Positions 35,171 to 45,724 of a stretch of DNA of 64,000 nucleotides are shown here, one piece after another (position 1 is the stretch's first letter; every line of letters starts with the position of its first letter). Made by a program: the position numbers and the translations under genes. The notes under the pieces were generated by a model. The model worked only from the letters and a program-made list of their open reading frames with translations. It did not search any database and was not told where the DNA came from. The stretch comes from Narthecium ossifragum. Its lineage: Eukaryota > Streptophyta > Magnoliopsida > Dioscoreales > Nartheciaceae. The DNA is taken from assembly GCA_963920575.1 (NCBI GenBank), contig OY986970.1, positions 20,591,274 through 20,655,273 of the forward strand, given 5' to 3'.

Positions 35171-36361
35171 CACCCCCCAACCAGCTTATTGCTAGTCTCT
35201 AGCAATTCAAAGCGCATAGAATATAATTAAGCACACTAACGGTTTAAGGATGTAGACATGCATGATAAAAATTCCACCTTATCAAGTCAATAGTGTTTTA
35301 TGCAGTACAGAGCATGGAAACTTCTTATACTTATACACATACTACCAACACATGAAATCAACTTCTACACATCAAAACATGCTAATCACCATCCAGAAGA
35401 ACACTTGTGACGTGACAAATAAATGTTACGTACAGAAGCAACTTCTACCCACCATTAGTTCAAACACACTACTATCTTCCTGACCAATCATTCAACCCTC
35501 GCACTTTAAGTAAAGCATGCTCTTTCTATGTTTTTTTTCCAACTATCAGACATTTTGCCTTTTCACGCGAGCACTCTCTGCTTCTTGAGGCGCAGAGACC
35601 CGGTTACTTAGCAAAACACTTAATAGTTTTTTTTTATATAGCTATAAGTGGTTCTACCTTTTTACGCGAGCTCCCTGCTTCCTGAGGCAAGAACACCCGG
35701 TTACTCAGTAGATCACTTAATAGTTGTTTAGGCACAGCTTTATCAAGCTCCAGAACTTTTTCTTCTTTTTTTTTTCTTTGCATGCAAGACTCAACACTAG
35801 CTAATGCTGAAATCATGGTCTAGATTGACAATAGCATGTTCATTCCTCTGGTGAGTATAATCGCCACTGCACATAAAGTGTTCGTGTGTGGATCACATGA
35901 TGTTATACTTTCAGGTTATCACACATGCAATCAATGTATTGGTGAATCCATATGAAAGCAACATGCATTATAAGCATAAAAATTTCAGCTCATGTACAAT
36001 TTCTAGTAGCATAATCAATTCAACACTATTAAACTCAATAAGGTAGCATGCATAAGGTCATGCATGCCTACACCCCCCAACCTGAAATTCACATTGTTCT
36101 CAATGTGTGCTAATCATGTAAATAAGCAGAAGGGTGTTGGCTGAATTTTCATATATAGCATAAATAAGAATAGGAAATCGAAATAAGAGCGAGGCCACCT
36201 GACAGAATATCTGAAATCTTGCACATGGCTCTCCATTGTAGCCGAATTTCACAAGCAAGGAAGACGGAAGTTCAAGCATCCTAAAAACATAAAATAGCAA
36301 ACAAAAGCAAATGAGAATGAAAGCAAACAAACTAAAACAAACTAACCTAATCAAAAAGGGA
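35171..36361 (-). other. ATH-I 3' UTR with two stem-loop modules
   Basis: No coding. Polypurine tract GGTTGGGGGGTG is on minus at 35171-35182. Two modules at about 35557-35612 and 35653-35712 read on minus AGTAACCGGGT, a stem-loop, then CTCGCGT(A/G)AAAA. In the first module TCTCTGC pairs with GCAGAGA. A second CACCCCCCAACC block is at about 36070. TSD AGGGA of NA-J is at 36357-36361. Confidence 0.7.
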
Positions 36362-37213
36362 TGATACGATGCACCTTCTCAAGGGCTTTCGTACCGGGTC
36401 TCTTGCCTTATCTCAGATCCTCTTTAGCCAAATCTATGGCTAGGTCGAGAGATACCTTTAGGGTTTTAGGAGAAGGACCCTAGGTATTCGACGAGGAAGG
36501 CGAAGACTAGAGGAGGAGATGGATGAGAAGAGGGATACCTTGCAGCTCCTCTAGGGTTGGCTGGCTTCTCTTGGAGATCCAAGTCTTGGAGAACGTGGTG
36601 GAGGGAAGCACGGCAGCCAAGGGGACGCCGGTGATGGGGACGTGCACTCTAGATGGCAGCGGTGGACGGCAATGGATGGTGGCCGGCTGGTGGAGAAAGA
36701 ATCCGGCAGGAGAGAGATGAAGGTGGCTGGTGGATTTCTGTGGAAACTAGGGTTACAGCTACTCCTTTATTACTTCTACTCCTAAGATTTATCTCTACTA
36801 AATAATTACTCTCATAAATTCGTCCATGACATAATACAAGCTATAGAGGTCCTTTTATAGAGGCCTCAAGAGAGTTCTACTCCAACTAGAGAACTACCTT
36901 GCTTTAATCAGCAAGTAACCATACTTTCCTACTAAGACTCAATCATAACTCAAACTTCCTGATTACTAGGACTCTTAATAGGAACTAATAAAGCAAATCA
37001 TAAACTGAACTCAAACTAGGAAACTGACTCAATCAAGATAACTACTAACTAGGAAATCATCTAAGTAAGCAAACCAGCTAGGAATAGGATTCCTTTGGCC
37101 GGCTGAGCTTAGAACGCCCAAAGGGACTTGGGTGCAGCCAACTCCTTGGCGTGGGCCCATCCAAGCAAGGACGTGGGTCCCTTCTTGGAATGGCTCGGTT
37201 CGACCTCGTATCA
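36362..37213 (-). mobile_element. NA-J 3' LTR
   Basis: 852 bp, with TATAAAA on minus at 36853-36859. The polypurine tract adjoins at 37214-37227. The NA-J ORF runs into it and stops at 37078. Confidence 0.92.
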
Positions 37214-39693
37214 TCCCTCCTCCCTTCGAAATTGGCCTTGTCCTCAAGGCCTGAATGTGATGAGGAAAGAGGGCTCTTCTCTTCTCGAACCGGAGTGATG
37301 TGGCTGGACCGCAACTGTTGCTCTGTACTCGGCGGTGAGAATGCCGGTCTGGCCCATGGTGGATCTAATGGTAACTGGGCCATTGAATCAGGGGGCCATG
37401 CAGCTGGTGAGAACCCTGGTTGCACCCATGGTGGATCAGGTGGTAACCGGATCGGTGAATCAAAGAGCCATGCTGCCGGTCTAGAAGGAGGGAGCTGAAA
37501 CTTAGGCATATCCGGGGGTCGCTGGAACTCCTTGTAGTAAAGGATGGCCATAGATCGGCGGTGGTGTGTCCTTAGTAGCTGGCTTCCTTGGTCAAAGACT
37601 AGGTCAACTCGAATCGAGTCCTTCCAAGGTGGAAGTAGACCCAATGTGGCAGCTGAATTCAGTCGAGTGCAGTTGAGCTTGGATATCTCTCTGCTTTGCT
37701 CGAAAGGGAACATTAGGGCTCTGGCTTCAGCATCAGTCCTCATGGTCAGAGTCGACAAAGTCGTTCTGAAACTTTGAGTGGTTGATGAATGCTGGGCAAT
37801 GCTCTTGGATCTGATCAGCTGGAAGAAGGCAACCGAATAAGGAGGGTAGCTCCTTGGATATCTCAGCTCGGTTGTGGGATGCCTGATCAACTGAAGATGC
37901 GTAGGGAACATCTGGATCTGATATGGTGGAAGTCTAAAATCAAGCTTGATCAAGTCGGATTGGCTGAGCTTGTTTGAACTTGGTGGGCTTGGATCAGATC
38001 TGACTTGGTCGAATTTGACTGAATCCAATTGATCCGAACTTCGCTTCAACTGGTATGGATCTAGTCTTGATCGGATTTGGTTGGTGTAGCCAAATCTGGT
38101 TGTGCCTGGATTGAATCTATCCAAGTATTGTAAGCTGGAGTCTGACTCGATCGAGTGTGGAAGATGGAGTCGGACGATCAGGTTCAAACGGTGGTGATTT
38201 GATCTGATCTGATCTGATGGTTGAGATCTGTCCAGTGCTTGAAGAAGCTTGGGATTGGATTGAGATCTGGCAGCTGGAGGTGGCCGGAACTCAATTGCTT
38301 GTGAGGGAAGCTCGTCGGAGTTTACATCCCATGGGGAAGAGGTAGTGAGAGGATGGGGGTTTGATACGGTTGGCGGATCTGGAGGGGGTTTGGGGTCGGC
38401 CTCGGTAAGGATACGGGAAGGGTCAGGAGGTTTAGGGGACGGTCTTTGGTGGCTTGAGAGATCCTTCAGTGGGCCATGGAAGGAGGTTATGGTAGGATCA
38501 GGGGCAGGTAGGCAGCGATTACCTTGAGGGTTGCTGCCGGAGTTGAAGGAGATGGATTTGGGAGCCGGCTGATTTGGAGATGGAACGGGGTAGTAATGAG
38601 GAGGGCCTTGGTGGGGGTTACATGGTACGGGGAGGGCATGAACTGAGGTAAGGTCGGTGGCTGCAGTTTTGTGGACTTCGGGTAGATTGCTGGAGATGAC
38701 AATCGGCTGTAGGACTGGAGAACGGGGGGCCGTGGGTTGGTAGGGGGAAAGAGGGTGGCCTTGATTAGTGGTGGGGGCTGCCGGGGAGGAGTAGGGAGAG
38801 TTGCTGGTCGTGGGATGTGGTGTGGTTGGGTGAGGGGGCAGCGGGTATTGTTCATGGTTTTGGTCATGGGGCAGCTTATGGGTAGGGGGAGTATGAGGAG
38901 TCCTAATCCCGGTAGAGCTGGGTTTATGTTTTGCAATCCAAGTTGCAGCTAGAATGGGATTTTCTTTGGAAATCTGAACTCTGGTAGGGCTTGACTGATT
39001 TGTAGGAGAATATCGTTGGATCATTGCTTCCCATTGTTCTACTGAAGGGTAAGGCAAAGGGATCCAACTCTGGACAGCTTCCTTCCATTGTTCAGCCGTA
39101 GGGTAAGTCGTACTCCGAGTTTGACTAGGATTCCTAGTTGGAGTAGGATTTGCAATCCTAGTTCCAGTAGGATTTTGAGTCCAAGTCGTAGTCTGAGTTT
39201 GACTCGAATTCCTAGTTGGAGTAGGATTTGTAATCCTAGTTCCAGTAGGATTTGGAGTCCAAGTTGTACTCAAGTAGCCATTGGTGTTTGTAGGTTTGGG
39301 TTGATTGTAGGGAGTAGGTAATGGCTGATACGGTGGTGATGGATTGTAGGGAAGACTAGGGTTGTACGGTGTGTAGGGAGGTGGCATAGGCTGCTGGTAT
39401 GGAGGCTGGGCATGGGCCGGGTATAGGGGCTCACGGTTTGGATAATGGGTCGGTGTATAGGCAGGTAAGGTGTGAGGTGAACAATAATAGGGTTGTGGAA
39501 GCATTGGGTTGTAGGCTGCATAGGGTGGAGGTTGGTTAGGGTTCTGTAGGGATGATGATGGGGGTAAGGGATGATGATGTGGAAGAGGGATTCGACCAGG
39601 TATAGGAGTAGGTCTGGTCAGATGAACAGTGATCCGTGTAGGGTTTGAGCAATTCACGGTATAACTAGGGTTTTGGCCAGGTACTCTTCCTGG
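37078..39693 (-). CDS. NA-J long ORF: Pro/Ser/Thr-rich protein of unknown function (about 871 aa)
   Basis: One uninterrupted frame spans the whole interior. The first ATG after the PBS gives MPGRVPGQNPSYTVN; the frame is also open upstream through the PBS. The N-terminal third is very rich in Pro, Tyr and Gln (YNPSLPYNPSPPYQPLP). It contains a repeated NPTGTR(I)(T/A)NPTPTRN segment and a doubled motif YP(T/S)(A/V)EQWxxxxQ. The middle is Pro/Ser/Asp-rich. The C-terminal part has no zinc knuckle, protease DSG or RT motif. It ends in LEDKANFEGRRDDTRSN and then LTR-encoded residues. I do not recognise it. It could be a divergent gag-like or captured coding sequence, or an open frame kept open by composition. 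Confidence 0.45.
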   Translation of the reverse strand, partial: PGRVPGQNPSYTVNCSNPTRITVHLTRPTPIPGRIPLPHHHPLPPSSSLQNPNQPPPYAAYNPMLPQPYYCSPHTLPAYTPTHYPNREPLYPAHAQPPYQQPMPPPYTPYNPSLPYNPSPPYQPLPTPYNQPKPTNTNGYLSTTWTPNPTGTRITNPTPTRNSSQTQTTTWTQNPTGTRIANPTPTRNPSQTRSTTYPTAEQWKEAVQSWIPLPYPSVEQWEAMIQRYSPTNQSSPTRVQISKENPILAATWIAKHKPSSTGIRTPHTPPTHKLPHDQNHEQYPLPPHPTTPHPTTSNSPYSSPAAPTTNQGHPLSPYQPTAPRSPVLQPIVISSNLPEVHKTAATDLTSVHALPVPCNPHQGPPHYYPVPSPNQPAPKSISFNSGSNPQGNRCLPAPDPTITSFHGPLKDLSSHQRPSPKPPDPSRILTEADPKPPPDPPTVSNPHPLTTSSPWDVNSDELPSQAIEFRPPPAARSQSNPKLLQALDRSQPSDQIRSNHHRLNLIVRLHLPHSIESDSSLQYLDRFNPGTTRFGYTNQIRSRLDPYQLKRSSDQLDSVKFDQVRSDPSPPSSNKLSQSDLIKLDFRLPPYQIQMFPTHLQLIRHPTTELRYPRSYPPYSVAFFQLIRSKSIAQHSSTTQSFRTTLSTLTMRTDAEARALMFPFEQSREISKLNCTRLNSAATLGLLPPWKDSIRVDLVFDQGSQLLRTHHRRSMAILYYKEFQRPPDMPKFQLPPSRPAAWLFDSPIRLPPDPPWVQPGFSPAAWPPDSMAQLPLDPPWARPAFSPPSTEQQLRSSHITPVREEKSPLSSSHSGLEDKANFEGRRDDTRSNRAIPRRDPRPCLDGPTPRSWLHPSPFGRSKLSRPKESYS

Positions 39694-39758
39694 CATGTGG
39701 ACTCCTTCGGAAGGATTCTGGACGGCACAGGTAAGAGGAAAGAGCTCTGATGCCAAGT

Positions 39759-40610
39759 TGATACGATGCACCTTCTCAAGGGCTTTCGTACCGGGTCTCT
39801 TGCCTTATCTCAGATCCTCTTTAGCCAAATCTATGGCTAGGTCGAGAGATACCTTTAGGGTTTTAGGAGAAGGACCCTAGGTATTCGACGAGGAAGGCGA
39901 AGACTAGAGGAGGAGATGGATGAGAAGAGGGATACCTTGCAGCTTCTCTCGGGTTGGCTGGCTTCTCTTGGAGATCCAAGCCTTGGAGAACGTGGTGGAG
40001 GGAAGCACGGCAGCCAAGGGGACGCCGGTGATGGGGATGTGCACTGTAGATGGCAGCGGTGGACGGCAATGGATGGTGGCCGGCTGGTGGAGAAAGAATC
40101 CGGCAGGAGAGAGATGAAGGTGGCTGGTGGATTTCTGTGGAAACTAGGGTTACAGCTACTCCTATATTACTTCTACTCCTAAGATTTATCTCTACTAAAT
40201 AATTACTCTCATAAATTCGTCCATGACATAATACAAGCTATAGAGGTCCTTTTATAGAGGCCTCAAGAGAGTTCTACTCCAACTAGAGAACTACCTTGCT
40301 TTAATCAGCAAGTAACCATACTTTCCTACTAAGACTCAATCATAACTCAAACTTCCTGATTACTAGGACTCTTAATAGGAACTAATAAAGCAAATCATAA
40401 ACTGAACTCAAACTAGGAAACTGACTCAATCAAGATAACTACTAACTAGGAAATCATCTAAGTAAGCAAACCAGCTAGGAATAGGATTCCTTTGGCCGGC
40501 TGAGCTTAGAACGCCCAAAGGGACTTGGGTGCAGCCAACTCCTTGGCGTGGGCCCATCCAAGCAAGGACGTGGGTCCCTTCTTGGAATGGCTCGGTTCGA
40601 CCTCGTATCA
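39759..40610 (-). mobile_element. NA-J 5' LTR
   Basis: 852 bp, with TATAAAA on minus at 40250-40256 within CCTTTTATAGAGGCCTC. The PBS-like TTGGCATCAGAGC follows the LTR by a few bases (about 39743-39755 in plus, complementary strand); compared with TGGTATCAGAGC one base differs. Confidence 0.92.
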
Positions 40611-40635
40611 AGGGACATGATAGATAGTAGAAAGA

Positions 40636-42060
40636 TCATCCCTCGTAGACAGGGTCTACGAGCGAAACAGTGTGCTCCTCAGGGTCCGCTTTCTCTGGAA
40701 TTTGTTTCAAGCGCTGTCCATTAACCGTAAACAGCCTCGCATCCTTTGGGTCTTCAACTTCCACAGTCCCATTCTCAAATATTCTGCTAATGGTGAAGGG
40801 GCCTGTCCAGCGTGATCTCAGCTTCCCAGAATGAAGATGCAGTCGTGCGTCATACAGATAAGCTTGCTGTCCTACTTGAAACGTCTTTCGTAGGATCTTC
40901 TTGTCATGGTAGGCCTTTGTCTTTGCCTTGAAGATCCGGGAACTCTCATAAGCATCATTCCTGAGTTCCTCCAGCTCAGATAGCTGGAGTTTCCGTTCCT
41001 GACCTGCAGCATCCAAAGTAAAATTTAGTGACTTAATAGCCCAATATGCCTTATGTTCTAATTCAATTGAAAGATGACATGGTTTTCCATAAATAAGGCA
41101 AAACGGCGACGTCCCCAAGGTAGTCTTGTAGGCAGTGCGATATGCCCACAGCGCGTCTGATAGCCTCAAGGACCAGTCCTTTCGGTTGGGACTCACTGTC
41201 TTCTCTAAGATTTGCTTGATCTCCCTGTTGGCTAGTTCAGCTTCGCCATTCGTCTGTGGAGGATAAGCAGTGGAAATCTTATGTGTGACTCCATACCTGC
41301 GCATCAAAGCTTCAAAAGAGCGATTACAAAAGTGGGATCCTTGGTCACTGATAATGACCCTAGGAGTACCAAATCTAGACAAAACATGCTCTTTAAGAAA
41401 CTTGATGACAATGGAATGATCATTATTCCTACATGCAATAGCCTCCACCCACTTAGACACGTATTCCACTTCCAACAATATATATAAATAGCCAAAAGAA
41501 GAAGGAAACGGTCCCATAAAGTCTTTACCCCAACAATCAAAAATCTCTACAGCTTGAATTGGGTTCAAAGGCATCATATGTCTCCTAGATAAAGCTCCTA
41601 GTGTTAGGCATCTATCACAGGATTTGCAGAAAATATTAACATCACGAAACATAGTAGGCCAGTAAAAACCACATTGAAGAATTTTAGCAGCAGTTTTTTT
41701 CATCGAAAAATGGCCTCCACATGCATGAGAGTGACAGAATGTAATGATGCTTTCTATTTCATAATCAGGGACACACCGGCGCATAATCTGGTCAGGACAA
41801 TACTTAAACAGACAAGGATCATCCCAATAAAATTTCTTTACCTCAACAAAGAACCTACGCTTATCCTGCGCACTCCAAAAGGAAGGGATCTCACCTGTTG
41901 CTAAGTAATTAATAATGTGCACATACCAGGGCAGCCGTGCAACTGAAAAGAGTTGCTCATCAGGGAAGTCATCCATAATTGGTGGCTCATTTTCCGCTAC
42001 TTCCACCATCAACCTTGATAGGTGATCAGCGACAATGTTCTCCACGGGAAAGCAGGGACT
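40636..42060 (-). CDS. ATH-I integrase with RNase H tail (intact frame)
   Basis: From NIVADHLSRL (RNase H end) through DEQLFSVARLPWYVHIINYL to the integrase zinc region (HSHACGGHFSMKKTAAKIL, then CKSCDRC), the core FDCWGKDFMGPF (first Asp), VIISDQGSHFCN (second Asp), TNGEAELANREI (catalytic Glu), and the C-terminal [28 protein letters not shown] and RWTGPFTISRIF. It stops at 40636 with no chromodomain. The frame upstream to 42150 is open but is not pol sequence. Integrase would join element cDNA to chromosomal DNA. With RT missing, this element would need help in trans. Confidence 0.8.
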   Translation of the reverse strand, partial: SPCFPVENIVADHLSRLMVEVAENEPPIMDDFPDEQLFSVARLPWYVHIINYLATGEIPSFWSAQDKRRFFVEVKKFYWDDPCLFKYCPDQIMRRCVPDYEIESIITFCHSHACGGHFSMKKTAAKILQCGFYWPTMFRDVNIFCKSCDRCLTLGALSRRHMMPLNPIQAVEIFDCWGKDFMGPFPSSFGYLYILLEVEYVSKWVEAIACRNNDHSIVIKFLKEHVLSRFGTPRVIISDQGSHFCNRSFEALMRRYGVTHKISTAYPPQTNGEAELANREIKQILEKTVSPNRKDWSLRLSDALWAYRTAYKTTLGTSPFCLIYGKPCHLSIELEHKAYWAIKSLNFTLDAAGQERKLQLSELEELRNDAYESSRIFKAKTKAYHDKKILRKTFQVGQQAYLYDARLHLHSGKLRSRWTGPFTISRIFENGTVEVEDPKDARLFTVNGQRLKQIPEKADPEEHTVSLVDPVYEG

Positions 42061-42187
42061 GATAGAGCACCTAAGAACAAAAGCAAAACAAATCGAAAAC
42101 AAAAGCAAACATGCAAGCACACAACATAAAAATAACTCAAGCATTCTCAAGCATACAAGAAAGCAAATCGAGCAACTAAACTACTAT

Positions 42188-43843
42188 TTACAAGACAAGG
42201 ATTTTTAACCGCGCACTTGGCGGCCGTGCCCTAGCACGATGATATGCAAAATCAGTAAGTGCCATGGCCTGGAAGGTTAACCTTAGTAGTGTCACCAAGG
42301 GTAATTTACCATGTGAATCTAAGTGGCATATGACAAGTGGGAGAACTAGCTTTTGCATTCTAACACCAATAAACAAAATAGCTAGATCTCTCAAATAGAA
42401 ATATGTAACATCATTATGCTCAAGTTTCAATGACTCATCCAATGACCTATCAATAATGTCATCATGCTCGTGGTCAAGGATGGTAAGATCACAAAATCTG
42501 AAATAAATCCGTCGAAGTTTAAAAATATCTATCAAGGTCATGTTCTTCCTAACTATCCAAGGAGATGAAATAAACACTGGAAATATACCTCGTGGCTTAG
42601 AAGCAATGACTTGAAGTTCAGCCGATGGAGGTTCAACGAATACCTGGTCCTGGTGGTCTTGGAAGTCATCTAGATCTTCCTTGTTGCTGGCCGGCCCGTA
42701 CTGGAGTACGTCGTCTTCTTCCATATGATGTGTCCATTCGAGTTCGTGCACGCTAAAAGATGTGATTACCTCACATAGTTGGCATGCTTTCTCCTCGTCC
42801 TTCATAAGTAACTGCAGAATGAAAGAGTCAAAATTAGGCTTGGTTTTAGCTTCCTTAAGTAAGTCCAAAATCTCTGCCATAGAAAGTTGTGGAGAAACAT
42901 GTGCATCGCCAGCATCAGAGACATGAACATGTGCATTACTAACATTGGAATCATGAGCGTATGCATAGTGAATGTTAGTATCATGAACATGCGTATGAGC
43001 GCTAAAATCATATGCATATGCATCATATGCATATGCATCACATGCATTAGAATCAATAGCTTGTGTATCAATAGGACTAGAATTTTGAACATGCACACTA
43101 GCACTACCGTCATGAGCATATGCATCATCAACATGAACATCTTCAGCATGTGCACCATAAGCATTAAAATCATGGATGTATGCATCAGAAGCACTAAAGT
43201 CATTGACACATGCATCATACGTGTTAGGCTCATCAACATGCACATCATGGGAAGTAGCCACATAAGTATCATGCACATAATCATCATAAGCACTAGAATA
43301 AGAGTAGAAAGGCTCATTGGTTTGCAAATAGCTGTTGGACGTTAAGGCGACATTGGGGTGCTTGTAGGATTTGGCATAGATATAACTATGATAGTCATCC
43401 CAACGCCCCCGAACCGTCTGTGTATAAGTCGTCTCCACAAGCTCATCCAAATGCCTCATAGCTTCATCAGGATCAATCTGCAAAAACTCACCTTTGCATC
43501 TTGTTTCAAGAATTTGACGTCCATGCTCAGTTAATCCATAATAAAAATAGTTAACTAAACGCCAATTAGGATAACCATGTTGATGGCATGAAACTATTAA
43601 ACTTGTAAATCGCTGGCATGCATCACATAATGACTCATTATCCTTTTGTGCAAAGGATGAAAATTTTCTTTTCAATGCGTTAAGCATATAATTAGGAAGA
43701 TACTCATTGACCGAAATATGACTCATTCTATGCTCCTCCCTCAATTCGTATATACTTTTCTTACGAACTGTTGTTTGAGATATTCCATCTCTCGACTTCA
43801 TAGAACATGATTTCAAATAGTATTGATATAATTCATTTTCCAT
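42188..43843 (-). CDS. ATH-I gag-like ORF with Asp/Ala/His/Tyr repeat region (551 aa)
   Basis: Intact frame starting MENELYQYY. Residues 60-140 match a retrotransposon gag core: LKRKFSSFAQKDNESLCDAC, RFTSL...CHQHG, then LVNYFYYGLTEHGRQIL. Residues about 185-330 are a degenerate repeat of short words such as DAYAHD, YVHDTY, HVHDTN and AYDAYAYD, rich in Asp, Ala, His and Tyr and encoded by CATATGCATCATG-like DNA. The C-terminal part (SPQLSMAEILDLLKEAKTKP, then DEEKACQLCEVITSFSVHEL) has no CCHC zinc knuckle that I can see. The frame ends where pol should begin. Confidence 0.7.
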   Translation of the reverse strand: MENELYQYYLKSCSMKSRDGISQTTVRKKSIYELREEHRMSHISVNEYLPNYMLNALKRKFSSFAQKDNESLCDACQRFTSLIVSCHQHGYPNWRLVNYFYYGLTEHGRQILETRCKGEFLQIDPDEAMRHLDELVETTYTQTVRGRWDDYHSYIYAKSYKHPNVALTSNSYLQTNEPFYSYSSAYDDYVHDTYVATSHDVHVDEPNTYDACVNDFSASDAYIHDFNAYGAHAEDVHVDDAYAHDGSASVHVQNSSPIDTQAIDSNACDAYAYDAYAYDFSAHTHVHDTNIHYAYAHDSNVSNAHVHVSDAGDAHVSPQLSMAEILDLLKEAKTKPNFDSFILQLLMKDEEKACQLCEVITSFSVHELEWTHHMEEDDVLQYGPASNKEDLDDFQDHQDQVFVEPPSAELQVIASKPRGIFPVFISSPWIVRKNMTLIDIFKLRRIYFRFCDLTILDHEHDDIIDRSLDESLKLEHNDVTYFYLRDLAILFIGVRMQKLVLPLVICHLDSHGKLPLVTLLRLTFQAMALTDFAYHRARARPPSARLKILVL

Positions 43844-44048
43844 CTTTTCTTTTTTTCAGTTTTTTTTATTTTGGTCAGTTTTGTTTTAGCAAGTAAAAAT
43901 AAAACGAAAATTCAAAACAAAACTAAAAAGAAAATAAAGAAAACTAAGGAAAAAGAAATAAAAATCCAAAGAAAAGGGAACAAAGTTACCGCCTTCGATG
44001 TCTTCAATCATCATGATCTGTTGATTCTGGCGCTTTTCTGAACCGTCT

Positions 44049-44065
44049 CCCCGGCAACGGCGCCA
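44049..44065 (-). other. ATH-I primer-binding site
   Basis: On minus TGGCGCCGTTGCCGGGG, five bases after the 5' LTR. This is the tRNA-Asp-type PBS common in Athila-like elements. Confidence 0.85.
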
Positions 44066-44070
44066 ATTTT

Positions 44071-45724
44071 TGATGTCGCTCAAATGTGTCACGCACAGCG
44101 GTCGCGGTGCAGTACAGCATAAGAGAGGTCGAACCCACAGAGAGACAAGCAGGAAAGATCCAGAAACACAAATAACAATGAATTGAAAACAATCAAGAAA
44201 GCTAACTAAACTAAATTAGATCAAAGGATTAATGATAATGTAATGTTAACTAAAGATATCAGGCTTTTGATAAGGCTAGGCTTCAGGAATCACTTCACTC
44301 GGATTTAGGCTCTTCTCTTCTCAATGGTCCACATAATACCCAATTAAGGGATTCAAATCCCAATCGCCTTAACCGGAAGATATAGAATTATGAATCTGAT
44401 AAAATATAAATGTCTCTTCCTATGATTGGTTCTTCCTTTTTATAGTTCTAACTTCATCCAACCAAGCCTAAGAATACACGATATCGACTGTCACTACAGG
44501 CAACGCGCAGTAAAAGTTCATCGGGACAAAGCCCTAACTCTAACCGGATCACTAAGAATACATAATACCAACTCTCACAATCGGCAATGCATAGCAAAGA
44601 TCTCACGGGATAGAGCCCCAACCTTGTCTTACCAGATCCCTAAGAATATACAATACCAGCTGTCACTACGGGCAATGTATAGCAAAGGTCTCGCAAGACT
44701 CGGTAGGAGAATCAAAAGAGAAGACTATGGGATTATAAGATCATGAAAGAAGCATGACTGGATTTATAATAATGTTTAACCACAAAGCAATCTGTGAAGA
44801 TCCAATACATAAAAATAGTTTAACAATAAAGATTAAAACTATGAACCATTGTTGGAGAAGAAGCCCTAGTCCTCGCTAGATCATCCGTCCGCCATGCCCG
44901 CGGATTACTCGGCCATGGATGGAGATGTCTCCATCTTTTTCCTCTTGAAAAAGTCCTGAAAAGAGCCTCCAAAAACGTCCAAGAAGTCCCCCTCAAACCC
45001 TAGAAAGAGTCCTATTTATAGCCCCAAAGTCTCTCCATCAACGGATTTGATCTAACCCGTTGATTTAATTCACTGGGAACGTCCGATCGATCCTCCTCGG
45101 GATGTTGGATCGATCGGTCTCATTAAAATCTTCAACTTCTATGTACGCCCGAGTCCGATCGATCGGATTATGAGTGTTGGATCGATCGGTTGCGTAAAAA
45201 TTCACCTTCTCTGGCTATTTTTGAGTCCGATCGATCGAACTTTAGGTGTCCGATCGATCGGACACCTTAGGAGGGATGGAGGGATCGATCGGACCCCTTA
45301 TGGCTGAAAAACATAGGTTCTGTCACGTTTCTGCGTAGTCCGATCGATCGGCGGATCAATCAGACTCCCAGCTTATTTTCTGTTCTGCCATTCAGACTGC
45401 GCCATCGGTACTAAAATTGCCGTAACTTCCTCTAGAAAACTCGGAATCACGAACCGTAAAATTCTCCAGAATCTAGACTTCAAGAGCTTTCGAACCATAT
45501 ATGACGTATCATCTTGTTCTTTATGAGCAGGTACAGATTAATTTTTGAAGTTGATCCATATACTCTTTTCAGCTTCTTTTAGCTCCAATTTCCTGTATTT
45601 TCCAAACAACCATGTGAAGCATATAAAAGTATAAAAATAGTAATAATGATGCTAATTAAGGATAATAATCTAGCAATTGAGATGATTATAAGACTGTTCA
45701 GAGTGCACTTTCATGCACTCATCA
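44071..45724 (-). mobile_element. ATH-I 5' LTR (1654 bp)
   Basis: Matches 33508-35170. Minus TATAAATA at 45013-45020 within GGGGCTATAAATAGGACTC. CCGATCGATCGG-type words at 45080-45360 lie upstream of it. The transcript start would be a little downstream of the TATA box on minus. Confidence 0.92.

Larger units (their letters stand above)
36362..40610 (-). mobile_element. NA-J: young non-autonomous LTR retrotransposon (4249 bp)
   Basis: Two LTRs of 852 bp (36362-37213 and 39759-40610) have ends TGATACGATG and CTCGTATCA. The TSD AGGGA is perfect (36357-36361 and 40611-40615). Minus orientation is shown by PBS-like TTGGCATCAGAGC just inside the right LTR and the purine tract GAAGGGAGGAGGGA just inside the left. 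I count at least six differences between the LTRs, so insertion is recent. There is no pol. The last internal residues LEDKANFEG resemble the LEDKV end of chromovirus pol, which suggests a chromovirus parent that could mobilise it. Confidence 0.9.
33508..45724 (-). mobile_element. ATH-I: defective Athila-like element lacking protease and RT, minus strand
   Basis: LTRs are 33508-35170 and 44071-45724; TSD ATGTG (33503-33507) / ATGTA (45725-45729), one mismatch. Read on minus: LTR, PBS, gag-like ORF, RNase H tail plus integrase, 3' UTR, polypurine tract, LTR. Protease, RT and most of RNase H are missing between gag (ends 42188) and VADHLSRL (about 42040). NA-J is inserted after integrase. It is a close relative of ATH-G in the LTR start and 3' UTR, but the LTR end differs. 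Confidence 0.85.

Noticed and set aside
42802..43345. Met/Ile-rich frames opposite or overlapping the ATH-I gag
   Set aside because: Other-frame readings of the CATATGCATC-type repeat in the gag ORF.
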